NCBI GenBank assembly: GCA_026003475.1
Contig: BPHJ01000001.1
Coordinates: 506,545 to 570,544, forward strand
Direction: 5' to 3'
DNA: 64,000 nucleotides
DNA from: Candidatus Kapaibacterium sp.
GTDB taxonomy: Bacteria > Bacteroidota > Ignavibacteria > Kapaibacteriales > NICIL-2
Made by a program: the position numbers and the translations under genes. Shown here piece by piece: positions 34,298 to 43,827 of this stretch. Position 1 is the first letter of the stretch; the number at the start of each line of letters is the position of its first letter. Under the pieces are notes generated by a model. That model saw only the letters and a list, made by a program, of their open reading frames with translations. It had not been told where the DNA came from and did not search any database.

Positions 34298-36799
34298 ATG
34301 CACAAACAACCACTGCGCTCGGCACAACGAAGTGATCAGGAAGCAACGATCCAGACCGCCAATGGCAGTCCGCTTCGCTTGGCGGTAGCGCAGTATTTGC
34401 CCCCGAAAGAGGAGATCTTGCGCGACTATGCACTCTGTGTCGCAAGCCGTAAGGCAAGTCTTCTGGGGCGCCGCGAGGTGCTCACCGGCAAAGCAAAGTT
34501 CGGCATCTTCGGCGATGGTAAGGAAGTGCCCCAGGTCGCAATGGCGCGTGCGTTCGAGCCGGGGGACATCCGCTCGGGCTACTATCGGGACCAGACCTTC
34601 ATGTTTGCTGCGGGGATGAGCTCCCTTGAGGAGTTCTTTGCGCAGTTGTATGCTATTGCTGACGTCGAGCGGGAGCCATCCTCGGCAGGACGCTCGATGA
34701 ACGGGCATTTTGCAACGCGCATGCTCGAGGCGGATGGCTCGTGGAAGCCGATCGCGATGTTGAAGAATTCCTCCGCTGATGTTTCGCCGACAGGATCGCA
34801 GATGCCGCGCCTGGTGGGTCTGGCGTATGCATCTCGGCTCTACCGTGAGATTCCCGAGCTATCCGACTATACGGAGTTTTCCCGTGGTGGGCGCGAAATT
34901 GCGTGGGGGACAATCGGTAATGCCAGTTGTGCCGAGGGAATGTTCTGGGAAGCAATCAATGCCATCGGTGTTCTCCGTGCACCGGCAATCATCTCGATCT
35001 GGGATGATGAGTACGGGATTTCCGTTCCGAACGAGTTCCAAATCACCAAGGGCAATCTGAGCGCCCTACTGCAAGGATTTCAGCGTAAAGCTGGCGATGA
35101 ACAAGGATTCGATGTGTACACGGTCCCCGGTTGGGATTACCCACGCTTGGTTGCGCTCTATGCGTATGCTGCCAATCGCGTGCGGAGCGAAGGATTCCCG
35201 GCAATCATTCACGTGGTCGAACTCACCCAACCACAGGGACATTCGACGTCCGGCTCGCATGAGCGCTATAAGTCCAAGGAGCGGCTCCAATGGGAAGCCG
35301 AACACGACTGCAATCGTCGCATGCGCCAGTGGATCATCGAGACCGAAATCGCCAGCGAGGAGGAGATCGTAGCACTCGAACACCATGCCGAGGCTGAAGC
35401 CGTTGCTGCAAAAGAGAGTGCCTGGGATGCCTATATCACCCCGATTCGAACGGAACTGGCCGAGGTCATCGGGATGATCGAGGCAATGCAGCGCGAAAGC
35501 CGCACTCCCGATAAATTCCAGCCAGTACTGGATTCTCTTCGAGCACTGCGCGAGCCATATCGAGCGGACTACTTTGCTGCTATCCACCAAGCCTTATGCT
35601 TGACTGCTGACGAACCCTTGCCATCGGCAGCGCAGCTCATCCAGTGGCGGGAGCGCATGCAAACAGTGCAACAAGAGCGCTACAGTTCGCACCTCTACAG
35701 CCAATCGCAGGAGCGAGCCGAATTGGTACCGAGTGTTGAACCGGTGTACTCGGAATCATCGCCGCTGGTCAATGGCTTCGAAGTACTCAATGCCAACTTC
35801 CGCTACTGGCTCGAACGCGATCCTCGGATCATCGCTTTCGGGGAAGATGTCGGACGCTTGGGGGATGTCAATCAAGGATTTGCTGGACTCCAACAGGTCT
35901 TCGGTCCGCTGCGTGTCAGTGATACGGGAATCCGTGAATGCACCATCGTCGGGCAAGCCATTGGGATGGCAATGCGCGGTCTTCGACCGATTGCAGAGGT
36001 GCAGTACTTGGACTACCTGCTCTACGCGCTGCAGATCATGAGCGACGATCTGGCAACTGTGCAATGGCGCACCAAGGGTGGACAGAAAGCACCGGTTATC
36101 ATCCGCACGCGTGGTCACCGACTGGAGGGTATTTGGCATAGCGGCTCGCCTATGGCGGGCATCATCAACCTTGTGCGGGGTATCTACGTCTGCGTTCCCC
36201 GCGATATGACGCGTGCAGCCGGATTCTACAACACACTCCTCCGAAGCGACGAGCCAGGGCTCATTGTCGAAGTGCTCAATGGGTATCGCCTCAAAGAGCG
36301 CTTACCCGAAAACATTGGCGAGTTCACGCTCCCGCTCGGAGTGCCAGAAATCTTACGCGAAGGGAATGATCTGACCATTGTCACCTATGGAGCGCTCTGT
36401 CGCATTGCCCTGGCCGCAGCCGAACAGCTTGCAAGCTGTGGCATCAGTGCAGAAGTAATTGATGTGCAGACCCTCCTTCCGTTCGATCGTCCGGGGATCA
36501 TCGTCAACTCGCTGAAGAAAACCGGACGCATCCTGTTTGTAGACGAAGATGTGCCCGGTGGGACGACCGCGTACATGCTCCAGCAGGTGATCGAACGGCA
36601 TCATGGCTACTTGTACTTGGATTCCCCACCACGGACACTCTCGGCAGCCGAGCATCGCCCTGCCTACGGAACCGACGGTAATTACTGGTCGAAACCCGAA
36701 GCGGAGCACATCTTCCGTGCTGCCTACGAGCTGATGCACGAGGCTGATCCGCAACGCTACCGGCGCTTCTACGACACAGCATTCCATCTGCATCGCTGA
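34298..36799 (+). CDS. Fused alpha-beta E1 component of a 2-oxoacid dehydrogenase
   Basis: An 833-residue thiamine-diphosphate enzyme joining both E1 subunits in one chain. The alpha half spans about 25-390 (YYRDQTFMFAAGMSS, WGTIGNASCAEGMFWEAIN, SIWDDEYGISVPNE). A charged helical linker at about 390-490 follows, then the beta half (IAFGEDVGRLGDVNQG, RVSDTGIRECTIVGQAIGMA, VIDVQTLLPFD, LFVDEDVPGGTTAYM). Fused E1s are known in Bacteroidota. The cofactor site reads GNAS rather than the usual GDGA. The substrate (pyruvate or branched-chain oxoacid) cannot be told. E2 and E3 are not adjacent. Confidence 0.87.
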   Translation: MHKQPLRSAQRSDQEATIQTANGSPLRLAVAQYLPPKEEILRDYALCVASRKASLLGRREVLTGKAKFGIFGDGKEVPQVAMARAFEPGDIRSGYYRDQTFMFAAGMSSLEEFFAQLYAIADVEREPSSAGRSMNGHFATRMLEADGSWKPIAMLKNSSADVSPTGSQMPRLVGLAYASRLYREIPELSDYTEFSRGGREIAWGTIGNASCAEGMFWEAINAIGVLRAPAIISIWDDEYGISVPNEFQITKGNLSALLQGFQRKAGDEQGFDVYTVPGWDYPRLVALYAYAANRVRSEGFPAIIHVVELTQPQGHSTSGSHERYKSKERLQWEAEHDCNRRMRQWIIETEIASEEEIVALEHHAEAEAVAAKESAWDAYITPIRTELAEVIGMIEAMQRESRTPDKFQPVLDSLRALREPYRADYFAAIHQALCLTADEPLPSAAQLIQWRERMQTVQQERYSSHLYSQSQERAELVPSVEPVYSESSPLVNGFEVLNANFRYWLERDPRIIAFGEDVGRLGDVNQGFAGLQQVFGPLRVSDTGIRECTIVGQAIGMAMRGLRPIAEVQYLDYLLYALQIMSDDLATVQWRTKGGQKAPVIIRTRGHRLEGIWHSGSPMAGIINLVRGIYVCVPRDMTRAAGFYNTLLRSDEPGLIVEVLNGYRLKERLPENIGEFTLPLGVPEILREGNDLTIVTYGALCRIALAAAEQLASCGISAEVIDVQTLLPFDRPGIIVNSLKKTGRILFVDEDVPGGTTAYMLQQVIERHHGYLYLDSPPRTLSAAEHRPAYGTDGNYWSKPEAEHIFRAAYELMHEADPQRYRRFYDTAFHLHR

Positions 36800-36809
36800 G
36801 TCATTCCCG

Positions 36810-36817
36810 TATTTTTG
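36810..36817 (+). promoter_or_regulatory. Promoter-like TATTTTTG element upstream of ffh
   Basis: Same octamer as in the tRNA-Arg and ATP synthase promoters, starting 11 bases after the E1 stop and 80 bases before the ffh ATG. The -33 position reads CTGC, so only half of the pattern is kept. Confidence 0.4.
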
Positions 36818-36897
36818 CTGCCTGACTGTTTCGAACCATGCCGAACCGATGGCATGGGAGCAGTCGGTAGAGTTGTTGTCAACCGCGAACGTACCGC

Positions 36898-38235
36898 ATG
36901 TTCGAAAGTCTCCAATCGCGTCTGGAAGAAGCCATCAAACGGCTTCGTGGACAGGCACGCATCACCGAAGACAACATTAGCGATGCACTCGTCGAGGTGC
37001 GCCGTGCCTTATTGGATGCGGACGTGCACCTTGATGTTGTTCGGCGTTTTATCGAGGACGTCAAAGCCAAAGCGGTTGGAACGGAAGTCAAGGGAAAGGT
37101 TCTCCCCGAGCAGCTCATTGTCAAGATCATCCACGATGAGCTGGTCTCGATCATGGGGACCAGCAAAAGTGACCTGGTGCAGGCACCGCAACCACCGACG
37201 ATCATCATGGTTGTTGGCTTGCAGGGTTCGGGAAAAACAACGTTCGCGGCAAAACTTGCTGCACACTTGCGCAAGAAAGGGCAGCAACCGCTCCTGGTAG
37301 CAGCCGATGTGTACCGTCCCGCAGCAATCGAGCAGCTCAAGGTGCTCGCGGCAAGTATCAGCGTGCCAGTGTTCTCGATGGAGGGCGCCGATCCGGTCAA
37401 CATTGCGCGGGAGTCGCTCCAGTATGCACGCAAGTTTGCGCGGACGCATATCATCGTGGATACTGCCGGGCGTCTTGCCATTGATGAAGCGATGATGCAA
37501 GAAGTGGCAACGATTCGCCAGGTGATCTCCCCGCACGAGGTGCTCTTCGTCTGCGATGCGATGACCGGTCAGGATGCCGTCACGACGGCCCGAACCTTTG
37601 ATGAGCGGGTCAGCTTGACGGGAGTTGTCTTGAGCAAGCTCGATGGCGATGCACGCGGTGGTGCGGCACTTTCGCTCCGCTACGTGGTGGGCAAGCCGAT
37701 CAAGTTTGTCAGCACTGGCGAAAAGCTCGATGCGCTCGAGGTCTTCCATCCGGACCGCATCGCGTCGCGGATTCTGGGCATGGGTGATATCGTGTCGTTT
37801 GTCGAGCGTGCCCAACAGGAATTCGACGAAGCCAAGGCAGCTGCCTTAGAGGAAAAAATTCGCAAGCGTGAGTTCAACTTCGAGGACTTTCTCGATCAAC
37901 TCCGGATGGTTCGGCGTATGGGCTCGATTCGGGAGTTACTCGGGATGCTCCCTGGTATGGACAAAGCGCTCCGCAACATCGAGCTCGACGATCGGGCATT
38001 TACCAAGATCGAAGCGATGATCCTTTCGATGACGCCGCAGGAGCGTCGTAATCCGCGAATTATCAATGGCTCGCGCCGATTGCGCATCGCACGCGGTAGC
38101 GGAACGACCATCCAGGACGTCAATCGGCTGCTCAAACAATTCGATGAAATGCAAAAGTTGATGCGTGCTGTTACAACCGGGAAAGTCAAGCTACGCAATC
38201 TTCCCGCGATGATCGGCACGTCCCAGAAACGTTGA
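36898..38235 (+). CDS. ffh: Signal recognition particle protein Ffh (SRP54)
   Basis: GTPase of the signal recognition particle, which brings nascent membrane proteins to FtsY. The 445 residues have an N-domain (1-85) and a G-domain with P-loop GLQGSGKTT at 107-115, ADVYRPAAIEQL, DTAGR near 188 and LSKLDGDARGG. The methionine-rich M-domain (MVRRMGSIRELLGMLPGM, then SGTTIQDVNRLLKQF) binds 4.5S RNA. The RNA gene itself is not seen nearby. rpsP follows, as in many genomes. Confidence 0.96.
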   Translation: MFESLQSRLEEAIKRLRGQARITEDNISDALVEVRRALLDADVHLDVVRRFIEDVKAKAVGTEVKGKVLPEQLIVKIIHDELVSIMGTSKSDLVQAPQPPTIIMVVGLQGSGKTTFAAKLAAHLRKKGQQPLLVAADVYRPAAIEQLKVLAASISVPVFSMEGADPVNIARESLQYARKFARTHIIVDTAGRLAIDEAMMQEVATIRQVISPHEVLFVCDAMTGQDAVTTARTFDERVSLTGVVLSKLDGDARGGAALSLRYVVGKPIKFVSTGEKLDALEVFHPDRIASRILGMGDIVSFVERAQQEFDEAKAAALEEKIRKREFNFEDFLDQLRMVRRMGSIRELLGMLPGMDKALRNIELDDRAFTKIEAMILSMTPQERRNPRIINGSRRLRIARGSGTTIQDVNRLLKQFDEMQKLMRAVTTGKVKLRNLPAMIGTSQKR

Positions 38236-38270
38236 TTTCGAGAATTGGTGTGAGTGTCGTACGCACTCTG

Positions 38271-38287
38271 CGTGGCAGCCTGCCACG
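38271..38287. other. Hairpin CGTGGCA-GCC-TGCCACG between ffh and rpsP
   Basis: A perfect seven-base-pair stem with a three-base loop, 35 bases after the ffh stop and 91 bases before the rpsP ATG. No T-run follows, so it is more likely an attenuator, processing site or ribosomal-protein control structure than a simple terminator. Confidence 0.45.
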
Positions 38288-38378
38288 GTAGCTGAAAAGC
38301 GTGCGTCCAAAGCTGGCGCACGAGCTACGACAAGTCGCACCGACGAGGTATGTTCCACATTCACATACAAATGCTTCT

Positions 38379-38795
38379 ATGGTCCGACTCCGCTTACGTC
38401 GTCGTGGACGGGCGCACCATCCGTTCTACGACATTGTTGCGACTGATGCTCGCACCAAACGCGATGGCAAATTCATTGAGCGCATTGGCTACTACAACCC
38501 AATGACGCAGCCATCGACGATTTCGGTCAATCACGAACGGGCGATCTACTGGCTCGGTGTGGGGGCACAGATGAGCGATACCGTCCGCAACATTTTCCAC
38601 TACGATGGGGTCTTGCTCCGCCGGGCATTGCAGCGTCAGGGGCGTTCTGCTGAAGAAATCGAGCGTCTGGTCGAGGAACACCGGCAGCGTGTGTTGGCAC
38701 GCTACTGGCGCAACAAAGAAAAGCGCGCAGCCCGCAAGCAGCGTGCTGCCCAGCAAACTGCTACAACCGAAGAGCAACCCAGCGACCAAGCCTAA
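38379..38795 (+). CDS. rpsP: 30S ribosomal protein S16
   Basis: A small ribosomal subunit protein of 138 residues. The S16 domain is residues 1-85 (MVRLRLRRRGRAHHPFYDIV, FIERIGYYNPMTQP). A 50-residue extension follows, rich in Arg, Lys, Gln and Thr with an acidic end, as common in Bacteroidota-related S16. The start is the ATG at 38379. The genes that often follow rpsP (rimM, trmD, rplS) are missing here. Confidence 0.95.
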   Translation: MVRLRLRRRGRAHHPFYDIVATDARTKRDGKFIERIGYYNPMTQPSTISVNHERAIYWLGVGAQMSDTVRNIFHYDGVLLRRALQRQGRSAEEIERLVEEHRQRVLARYWRNKEKRAARKQRAAQQTATTEEQPSDQA

Positions 38796-38818
38796 GTGCA
38801 TAACAATCGATTGCAGGT

Positions 38819-39283
38819 GTGAAAGCGTCGGTGCTCGAAATGCTCCCGTCGTTGGGAGAGCAATGGCAGCAGGAACGCCGCCTCCTCGGTGTGCTCTTGC
38901 GGTTGTGTTTTGGAGTGGCTGGTCTGCTCTGGATACCTCTGTCGCTGATGAATATCACTGCAGATGAGCGCGCGGCATACACCCTGTCCCAGTACCAACT
39001 CTACCTGTTCCTACTTACGCTCTGGGGCTACGACTATCGGCGTCAGCTCAAGCGTACCGAATGTGTGCTCGGGCTGGCCAATGCCGCAGCAGTAGCACCA
39101 ATGCAGGTCCGCTGGGAACAGATCGTTGCTGCTGGCCAAGCGTCGCTGTTCGATGTGCTCCGGCGTCGTGATATGTCGCAGAAATGGTTCCCGCTGGTCT
39201 TTACCTGGACACTGCTCCTCTGCGGCTATTGGTGGCTTGGGCGGCAAATTGTCCGGCTTGTTGAATTTGCTACGACACCTTAG
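38819..39283 (+). CDS. Hypothetical membrane protein
   Basis: I do not recognise this 154-residue protein. It has two hydrophobic segments: about 22-44 ([20 protein letters not shown]) and about 123-142 ([19 protein letters not shown]), with a shorter one near 60-70. The start is a GTG at 38819; the ATG at 38840 is an alternative. It is 23 bases after rpsP and nine bases before the epimerase ATG, so it lies within a continuous transcript, which supports it being real. Confidence 0.65.
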   Translation: MKASVLEMLPSLGEQWQQERRLLGVLLRLCFGVAGLLWIPLSLMNITADERAAYTLSQYQLYLFLLTLWGYDYRRQLKRTECVLGLANAAAVAPMQVRWEQIVAAGQASLFDVLRRRDMSQKWFPLVFTWTLLLCGYWWLGRQIVRLVEFATTP

Positions 39284-39291
39284 CTCTGGTG

Positions 39292-40263
39292 ATGGCACGA
39301 ATCGTGATTACTGGTGGCGCCGGATTTCTGGGTTCCCACCTGTGCGATTATTTTGTCCGCAATGGTGATGAGGTTGTTTGCATTGACAATCTGCTTACCG
39401 GTACGCCAGACAATATCGCGCACTTGCTCGGTGAACCCAACTTTCGCTTCATCTGCCACGATGTGACGAACTTCATCTACGTGGAAGGGAGAGTGGACTA
39501 TGTTCTCCACTTTGCCTCGCCAGCATCACCACTGGACTACATGCGCTATCCAATTCAAACACTCAAGGTTGGGTCGCTGGGAACCCACAAAGCACTTGGA
39601 TTTGCAAAGGCGAAAGGTGCGCGCTTCCTTCTTGCCAGTACCAGCGAGGTTTATGGTGATCCGTTGGTGCATCCGCAGCCGGAGACGTACTGGGGGAACG
39701 TCAATCCGATCGGTGTGCGGGGCGTTTACGATGAAGCCAAGCGCTTTGCCGAGGCGATGACCATGGCATACCATCGCTACCACGGGTTGAGCACCTGTAT
39801 CGCCCGAATTTTCAACACCTACGGCGAACGAATGCGGCTCAGTGATGGACGGATGATACCGGCATTCATGACGCAAGCCTTGCGTGGCGAGCCGTTGACG
39901 GTGTTTGGAGATGGTTCCCAGACGCGTTCCATTTGCTATGTCAGCGATCTGGTTGAAGGAATTGTCCGCCTACTCACATCGGAGGTCGTCGAGCCGGTCA
40001 ATTTGGGTAATCCCGATGAAATTAGCGTTCGTGAGCTTGCCGAGGAAATTCGTTCCATTGTTGGTTCGAGCAGTCCCATCGAGTTTCATGCTCTCCCGGA
40101 GGATGACCCCAAGGTTCGCCGTCCGGACATCACCCGTGCCCGGGAGCTTCTCGGTTGGGAGCCACGCATTCCAAGAAGTGAGGGGCTTCGGAGAACAGCT
40201 GACTATTTTCGACAGCGACTGAATAGTTTGGCAACTGTGCAACCCGATCATGGACGGAATTGA
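39292..40263 (+). CDS. UDP-glucuronate decarboxylase-like (UXS) SDR enzyme
   Basis: A 323-residue extended short-chain dehydrogenase. NAD site is [12 protein letters not shown] at the N-terminus; the catalytic pair is in [12 protein letters not shown] (Tyr-x3-Lys), and STSEVYGDP is the Ser/Thr site. The motifs [11 protein letters not shown] and [14 protein letters not shown] are those of UXS, which makes UDP-xylose from UDP-glucuronate for surface glycans. Another nucleotide-sugar epimerase is a less likely option. It starts at the ATG at 39292 (GTG at 39289 possible) and overlaps the antiporter by 14 bases. Confidence 0.88.
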   Translation: MARIVITGGAGFLGSHLCDYFVRNGDEVVCIDNLLTGTPDNIAHLLGEPNFRFICHDVTNFIYVEGRVDYVLHFASPASPLDYMRYPIQTLKVGSLGTHKALGFAKAKGARFLLASTSEVYGDPLVHPQPETYWGNVNPIGVRGVYDEAKRFAEAMTMAYHRYHGLSTCIARIFNTYGERMRLSDGRMIPAFMTQALRGEPLTVFGDGSQTRSICYVSDLVEGIVRLLTSEVVEPVNLGNPDEISVRELAEEIRSIVGSSSPIEFHALPEDDPKVRRPDITRARELLGWEPRIPRSEGLRRTADYFRQRLNSLATVQPDHGRN

Positions 40264-41632
40264 TCGAAACCGTCGCTCCCGTTGGGCGATTGCAATGCTT
40301 GTTGCGCTGACGTTTAGTGTCGGCAAGCTCTATGCAGGCGGGGGTGCTGCCGCCGACGAAATCTTTACTGCGCTCGGATGGATTGTGGTCATCATCCTGG
40401 CCGCGCGCATCGGCAGCGCTATCGAGAAAATTGGTCAGCCACCTGTATTGGGTGAACTGCTGGCTGGGATCGCACTCGGCGGTCTTGCGCTCGTAGGCAT
40501 AACGTGGCTGGAGCCTATGCGAACGAGCGTTGTGATGAAATTCTTGGCGGAAGTCGGCACCATCATCTTGCTCTTCCAAATCGGCTTAGAATCGAATCTC
40601 CAGCAGATGCAGCGGGTCGGATGGAGAGCGTTTTTTGTGGGAATCGTTGGTGTAGCGCTTCCCTTCGTGGGGGGCTATTTTCTGGGCCAATACCTTTTCC
40701 CTGAACTGGGAACCAATGCACACGTGTTTCTTGGCGCAACCTTGACGGCAACTTCAGTGGGGATCTCGGTGCGCGTTTTCCGAGATCTTGGAGTCCGTGC
40801 GAGCACAGAGCTCAGTATCATTCTTGGTGCTGCTGTCATTGATGATGTCCTTGGCGTCATCATTTTAGCTGTCGTGCAGGGTTTGGTCACTAGTGGTGTC
40901 TTCGATATTGTTGCGGTTGTCAGTATCGTTATCCGATCGTTGCTGTTTTTGGTAGGAGCAATCGTGATCGGTGGTCGGGTTGCCCCGTTGCTTGCCCGGT
41001 GGATGGCACGCCTGAGCCGCTCGACGACGATGAAGTTCGCTGTTCCGACGGCATTTTGCTTTTTGCTTTCGTACATCGCGTACCTTGGGGATTTAGCCCC
41101 GATCATTGGAGCATTCAGTGCTGGACTCATCTTGGATCGGGTTTACTTCAGCATCTATCAAGCGCCGGGGATTGTCGAGAGCCTTGAGCGCGAACTTCTT
41201 CCGGACCTTGTGGAACCCTACCGATCGCGATTGTTGCGTATCCTCGACACTTATCGGCTGCACCATATCGAGGAACTGATCCAGCCACTGTCGTACTTTT
41301 TCGTGCCGATGTTCTTTGTGCTAACAGGTTTCAGCGTGGATTTACGCACCTTTGCAGCGCCGCATGTGATTGTCGGTGGCTTGCTCATCACGGTGGTTGC
41401 AGTTATTGGAAAGCTGTGCAGCAGCTTGGTTGCGGGTCCGGTGCGACGTTCAGTGGTCGGATGGGGAATGGTGCCGCGTGGTGAAGTTGGGTTGATCTTC
41501 GCATCGGTAGGGTTGAGTATTGGTGTCGTTACGGCAGAAGAGTACTCGGCAGTAATGATGATGGTTCTACTGACGACCCTCCTGCCACCGATCGTGCTGA
41601 CATTCCTCCTCCGTCGCAAGCAGTTGTCGTAG
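40250..41632 (+). CDS. CPA2-family cation:proton antiporter
   Basis: A 460-residue integral membrane protein with about 12 hydrophobic segments. The antiporter core shows [37 protein letters not shown] and the ion-binding aspartate pair VIDDVLGVI near 200. [12 protein letters not shown] near 405 is another family motif. It probably exchanges sodium or potassium for protons. The first 29 residues could be a signal-like extension; the ATG at 40295 is an alternative start. Confidence 0.9.
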   Translation: MDGIDRNRRSRWAIAMLVALTFSVGKLYAGGGAAADEIFTALGWIVVIILAARIGSAIEKIGQPPVLGELLAGIALGGLALVGITWLEPMRTSVVMKFLAEVGTIILLFQIGLESNLQQMQRVGWRAFFVGIVGVALPFVGGYFLGQYLFPELGTNAHVFLGATLTATSVGISVRVFRDLGVRASTELSIILGAAVIDDVLGVIILAVVQGLVTSGVFDIVAVVSIVIRSLLFLVGAIVIGGRVAPLLARWMARLSRSTTMKFAVPTAFCFLLSYIAYLGDLAPIIGAFSAGLILDRVYFSIYQAPGIVESLERELLPDLVEPYRSRLLRILDTYRLHHIEELIQPLSYFFVPMFFVLTGFSVDLRTFAAPHVIVGGLLITVVAVIGKLCSSLVAGPVRRSVVGWGMVPRGEVGLIFASVGLSIGVVTAEEYSAVMMMVLLTTLLPPIVLTFLLRRKQLS

Positions 41633-41671
41633 TTTGCAGATGGCTGGTTGAACGATTTTCTTTGTTGCGGT

Positions 41672-42010
41672 ATGGCAAGGGTTCCTCTCTACACCATTGC
41701 CCATGCGCGGAGCGGTGATAAAGGCGATGCCGCCAATTGCGGCGTGATCGCTTACCGCCAAGAGTGGTATCCTATCTTGCAGGAACAGCTCACCATCGAG
41801 CGTGTCAAGGAGTACTTTGCAGGCATCTGCTTGGGGCCGGTTGAACGATACGAACTACCAAACTTGTGGGCGCTCAACTTCATCCTGCACAGTGCTCTCG
41901 GCGGTGGCGGCACCGTATCCCTCAAACTAGATGCGCAAGGGAAGACCATTGCATCAGCGATGCTGATGATGGAAATCGACGTACCCGACCAGGTGCTTGC
42001 CCAGCGATGA
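41672..42010 (+). CDS. AtuA-like ferredoxin-fold domain protein (stand-alone)
   Basis: A 112-residue protein matching the small C-terminal domain of AtuA/DUF1446 proteins: IAHARSGDKGDAANCGVIAYR, GPVERYELPNLWALNFILHSALGGGGT. In other organisms this domain is fused to a larger domain in terpene or acyl-CoA catabolism; here it is alone, as in many Bacteroidota. Biochemical role unknown. The start is the ATG at 41672. Its stop overlaps the GNAT start (ATGA). Confidence 0.82.
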   Translation: MARVPLYTIAHARSGDKGDAANCGVIAYRQEWYPILQEQLTIERVKEYFAGICLGPVERYELPNLWALNFILHSALGGGGTVSLKLDAQGKTIASAMLMMEIDVPDQVLAQR

Positions 42011-42492
42011 GCGCACCCGTCATTGTCCCATTGACGCGCGAGCGCTTCGATGAGCTCGTTGCGCTCATTACAGCCCTTGCTGACTATGAGAAGCTTTCTC
42101 CGCCAGATGCGGCAGCACGTCAGCGACTCTACACAGATGCCTTCGAGCGAACACCACCACGCTTTGAATCGTTGTTGGCGCTCTGCGATGGCGTTCCGCG
42201 CGGATACTGCATGTTCTTCGAAACCTATTCGTCGTTCCTTGCCAAGCCAACGCTCTTCCTCGAGGATATCTTCGTGATGCCGGAGTGGCGCGGTCGAGGA
42301 ATTGGCAGAGCCATCTTCAGAACACTCTGCCGCATTGCGCGTGAGCGTGGCTGTGGGCGGATGGAATGGATGGTCCTCGATTGGAATGAACCAGCGCATC
42401 GCTTCTACCATTCGTTTGGAGCTGAGCGGCTCACACAATGGCAACTCTATCGTTTGACAGAGAATCAGTTCTTGGTTGATGATACGCAGTAG
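42007..42492 (+). CDS. GNAT-family N-acetyltransferase
   Basis: A 161-residue acetyl-CoA-dependent transferase. The core is LEDIFVMPEWRGRGIGRAIFRTLCRIA (acetyl-CoA pyrophosphate loop RGRGIG near 98), followed by RMEWMVLDWNEPAHRFYHSFGA. The pattern is like diamine/thialysine acetyltransferases, but the substrate is not certain. It overlaps both neighbours by a few bases (four upstream, 14 downstream). Confidence 0.9.
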   Translation: MSAPVIVPLTRERFDELVALITALADYEKLSPPDAAARQRLYTDAFERTPPRFESLLALCDGVPRGYCMFFETYSSFLAKPTLFLEDIFVMPEWRGRGIGRAIFRTLCRIARERGCGRMEWMVLDWNEPAHRFYHSFGAERLTQWQLYRLTENQFLVDDTQ

Positions 42493-43825
42493 AGCGTTCG
42501 GACTTGTCCTTGTTGGATTGCTTGTGCCGATGGTAGGATTGGCCCAGCAAGGCATGATGCGGGAAGAGTTCTATCGCAAGTTGGAATCCTACTTCGATCG
42601 CGAGCTGATCGGCGACCTGAATGTGGCCTTTCCATCGCCGGAGAACGTGGTGTTCTATTCGTGGGATGCAGGCGATTTTTCTGGTGATGGCAATTACGAC
42701 CTTGCCTGCGTGGTTCGCAACCGAGCCGAGAAAGGAAAACGGTTGTGGGTGTACCTGTTTGTTGATGTTGATGGGTTTCTTACGCAAATCGCAGCGAAAG
42801 AATATCGCTTCATCGAATTGCCCTTGGAGGTGGGAGTCGTGGTGCGGTATGGCGTCTGCTACATCACCGAGAAACTTGAGCAGTTCAATTGGCGCATAAC
42901 CGGATTCCGCTTCGATGGAATTGCTCTGATCAAAACGTCCGAATTCCATACGCATCGCCTGGGGAGCTTTACACAAGAGCAGACAATAAACTACGTGACA
43001 CTTCAGCGCAACGAACGTTGGACAACAACGCGATCGGGAAATCTGGAATTGGAGCGTAAGTGTGGCATCGTCCCACTGTATCCACGTGGTGTTACCCTCA
43101 GTCATGGCTATCAACGTCGCGCCCACTTGACCAGCGTGGATTATGTCGTCCGCGGTGCCTATTATTGGCAGGGACCTGAAGACTGCTCGCTGACGATTGG
43201 CGGAGCATACGATTCAGCGTTTGTGTACTTGTCGTTGGTTGTTCGGGACGATCAAGTCGTGACTGGGTATTGCGATACCTGTGCTGCAGACCGAATCGAG
43301 TTGTGGTTCGATTTGTACCAAGGCGATTCCAGCGTTCCAAGCCTTGCGGTGCGTCGGACAAAGCGCAGCTACATCATTCGCCAACGACCGGATGCACCAC
43401 TGATCGGACTTGGCCTGCATCTGGGTGACTTTGCCGGAAAACCACCGACGGTCAAACTGTTGGTCAGCGACAGCAGTATGCTCACGCGGTTGAGGCTCAA
43501 ATCGCTGGCTGATGTTGCCATTTATGGAGAGCTGCAGAGCGATGGCTATGCTGTGCGCATCCGAATTCCCTGGTTGTTGCTCGCGGCAGAACTTGCACCA
43601 CCGCACTCGAGGCCAAGTGTTCTGGGATTTTTGGCGCAAGTCACCGACATTGATAATGAGTTCCGTCCGGAAGAAGCGACGGTATTCGCAAATGCAATGT
43701 ATCAATCGGGAGTGGTTGCCAGCGAAGGTGAAATGATTGCCATGCCGCCGGGAGAACAGTTCGGTACGGTTGAGTACGTTCATGCAGATGCTATTGTGGG
43801 ACAACTGCGCCGGCGGGGCTTTTAG
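42479..43825 (+). CDS. Secreted protein with C-terminal CBM9-like domain
   Basis: A 448-residue exported protein with signal peptide about 1-21 (FGLVLVGLLVPMVGLAQ). The N-terminal half has FYSWDAGDFSGDGNYDLACVV, like an FG-GAP/VCBS repeat. The C-terminal half (about 225-440) has GGAYDSAFVYLSLVVRDDQV, ADRIELWFDLYQGD and GYAVRIRIPWLLLA, which resembles the CBM9-type carbohydrate-binding sandwich. No catalytic domain and no T9SS sorting tail are seen. It is probably periplasmic or outer-membrane associated. Confidence 0.68.
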   Translation: MIRSRAFGLVLVGLLVPMVGLAQQGMMREEFYRKLESYFDRELIGDLNVAFPSPENVVFYSWDAGDFSGDGNYDLACVVRNRAEKGKRLWVYLFVDVDGFLTQIAAKEYRFIELPLEVGVVVRYGVCYITEKLEQFNWRITGFRFDGIALIKTSEFHTHRLGSFTQEQTINYVTLQRNERWTTTRSGNLELERKCGIVPLYPRGVTLSHGYQRRAHLTSVDYVVRGAYYWQGPEDCSLTIGGAYDSAFVYLSLVVRDDQVVTGYCDTCAADRIELWFDLYQGDSSVPSLAVRRTKRSYIIRQRPDAPLIGLGLHLGDFAGKPPTVKLLVSDSSMLTRLRLKSLADVAIYGELQSDGYAVRIRIPWLLLAAELAPPHSRPSVLGFLAQVTDIDNEFRPEEATVFANAMYQSGVVASEGEMIAMPPGEQFGTVEYVHADAIVGQLRRRGF

Positions 43826-43827
43826 CT

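Noticed and set aside
38236-38378. 4.5S SRP RNA gene next to ffh
   Set aside because: The only structure is a short hairpin; the conserved SRP RNA tetraloop region was not found.
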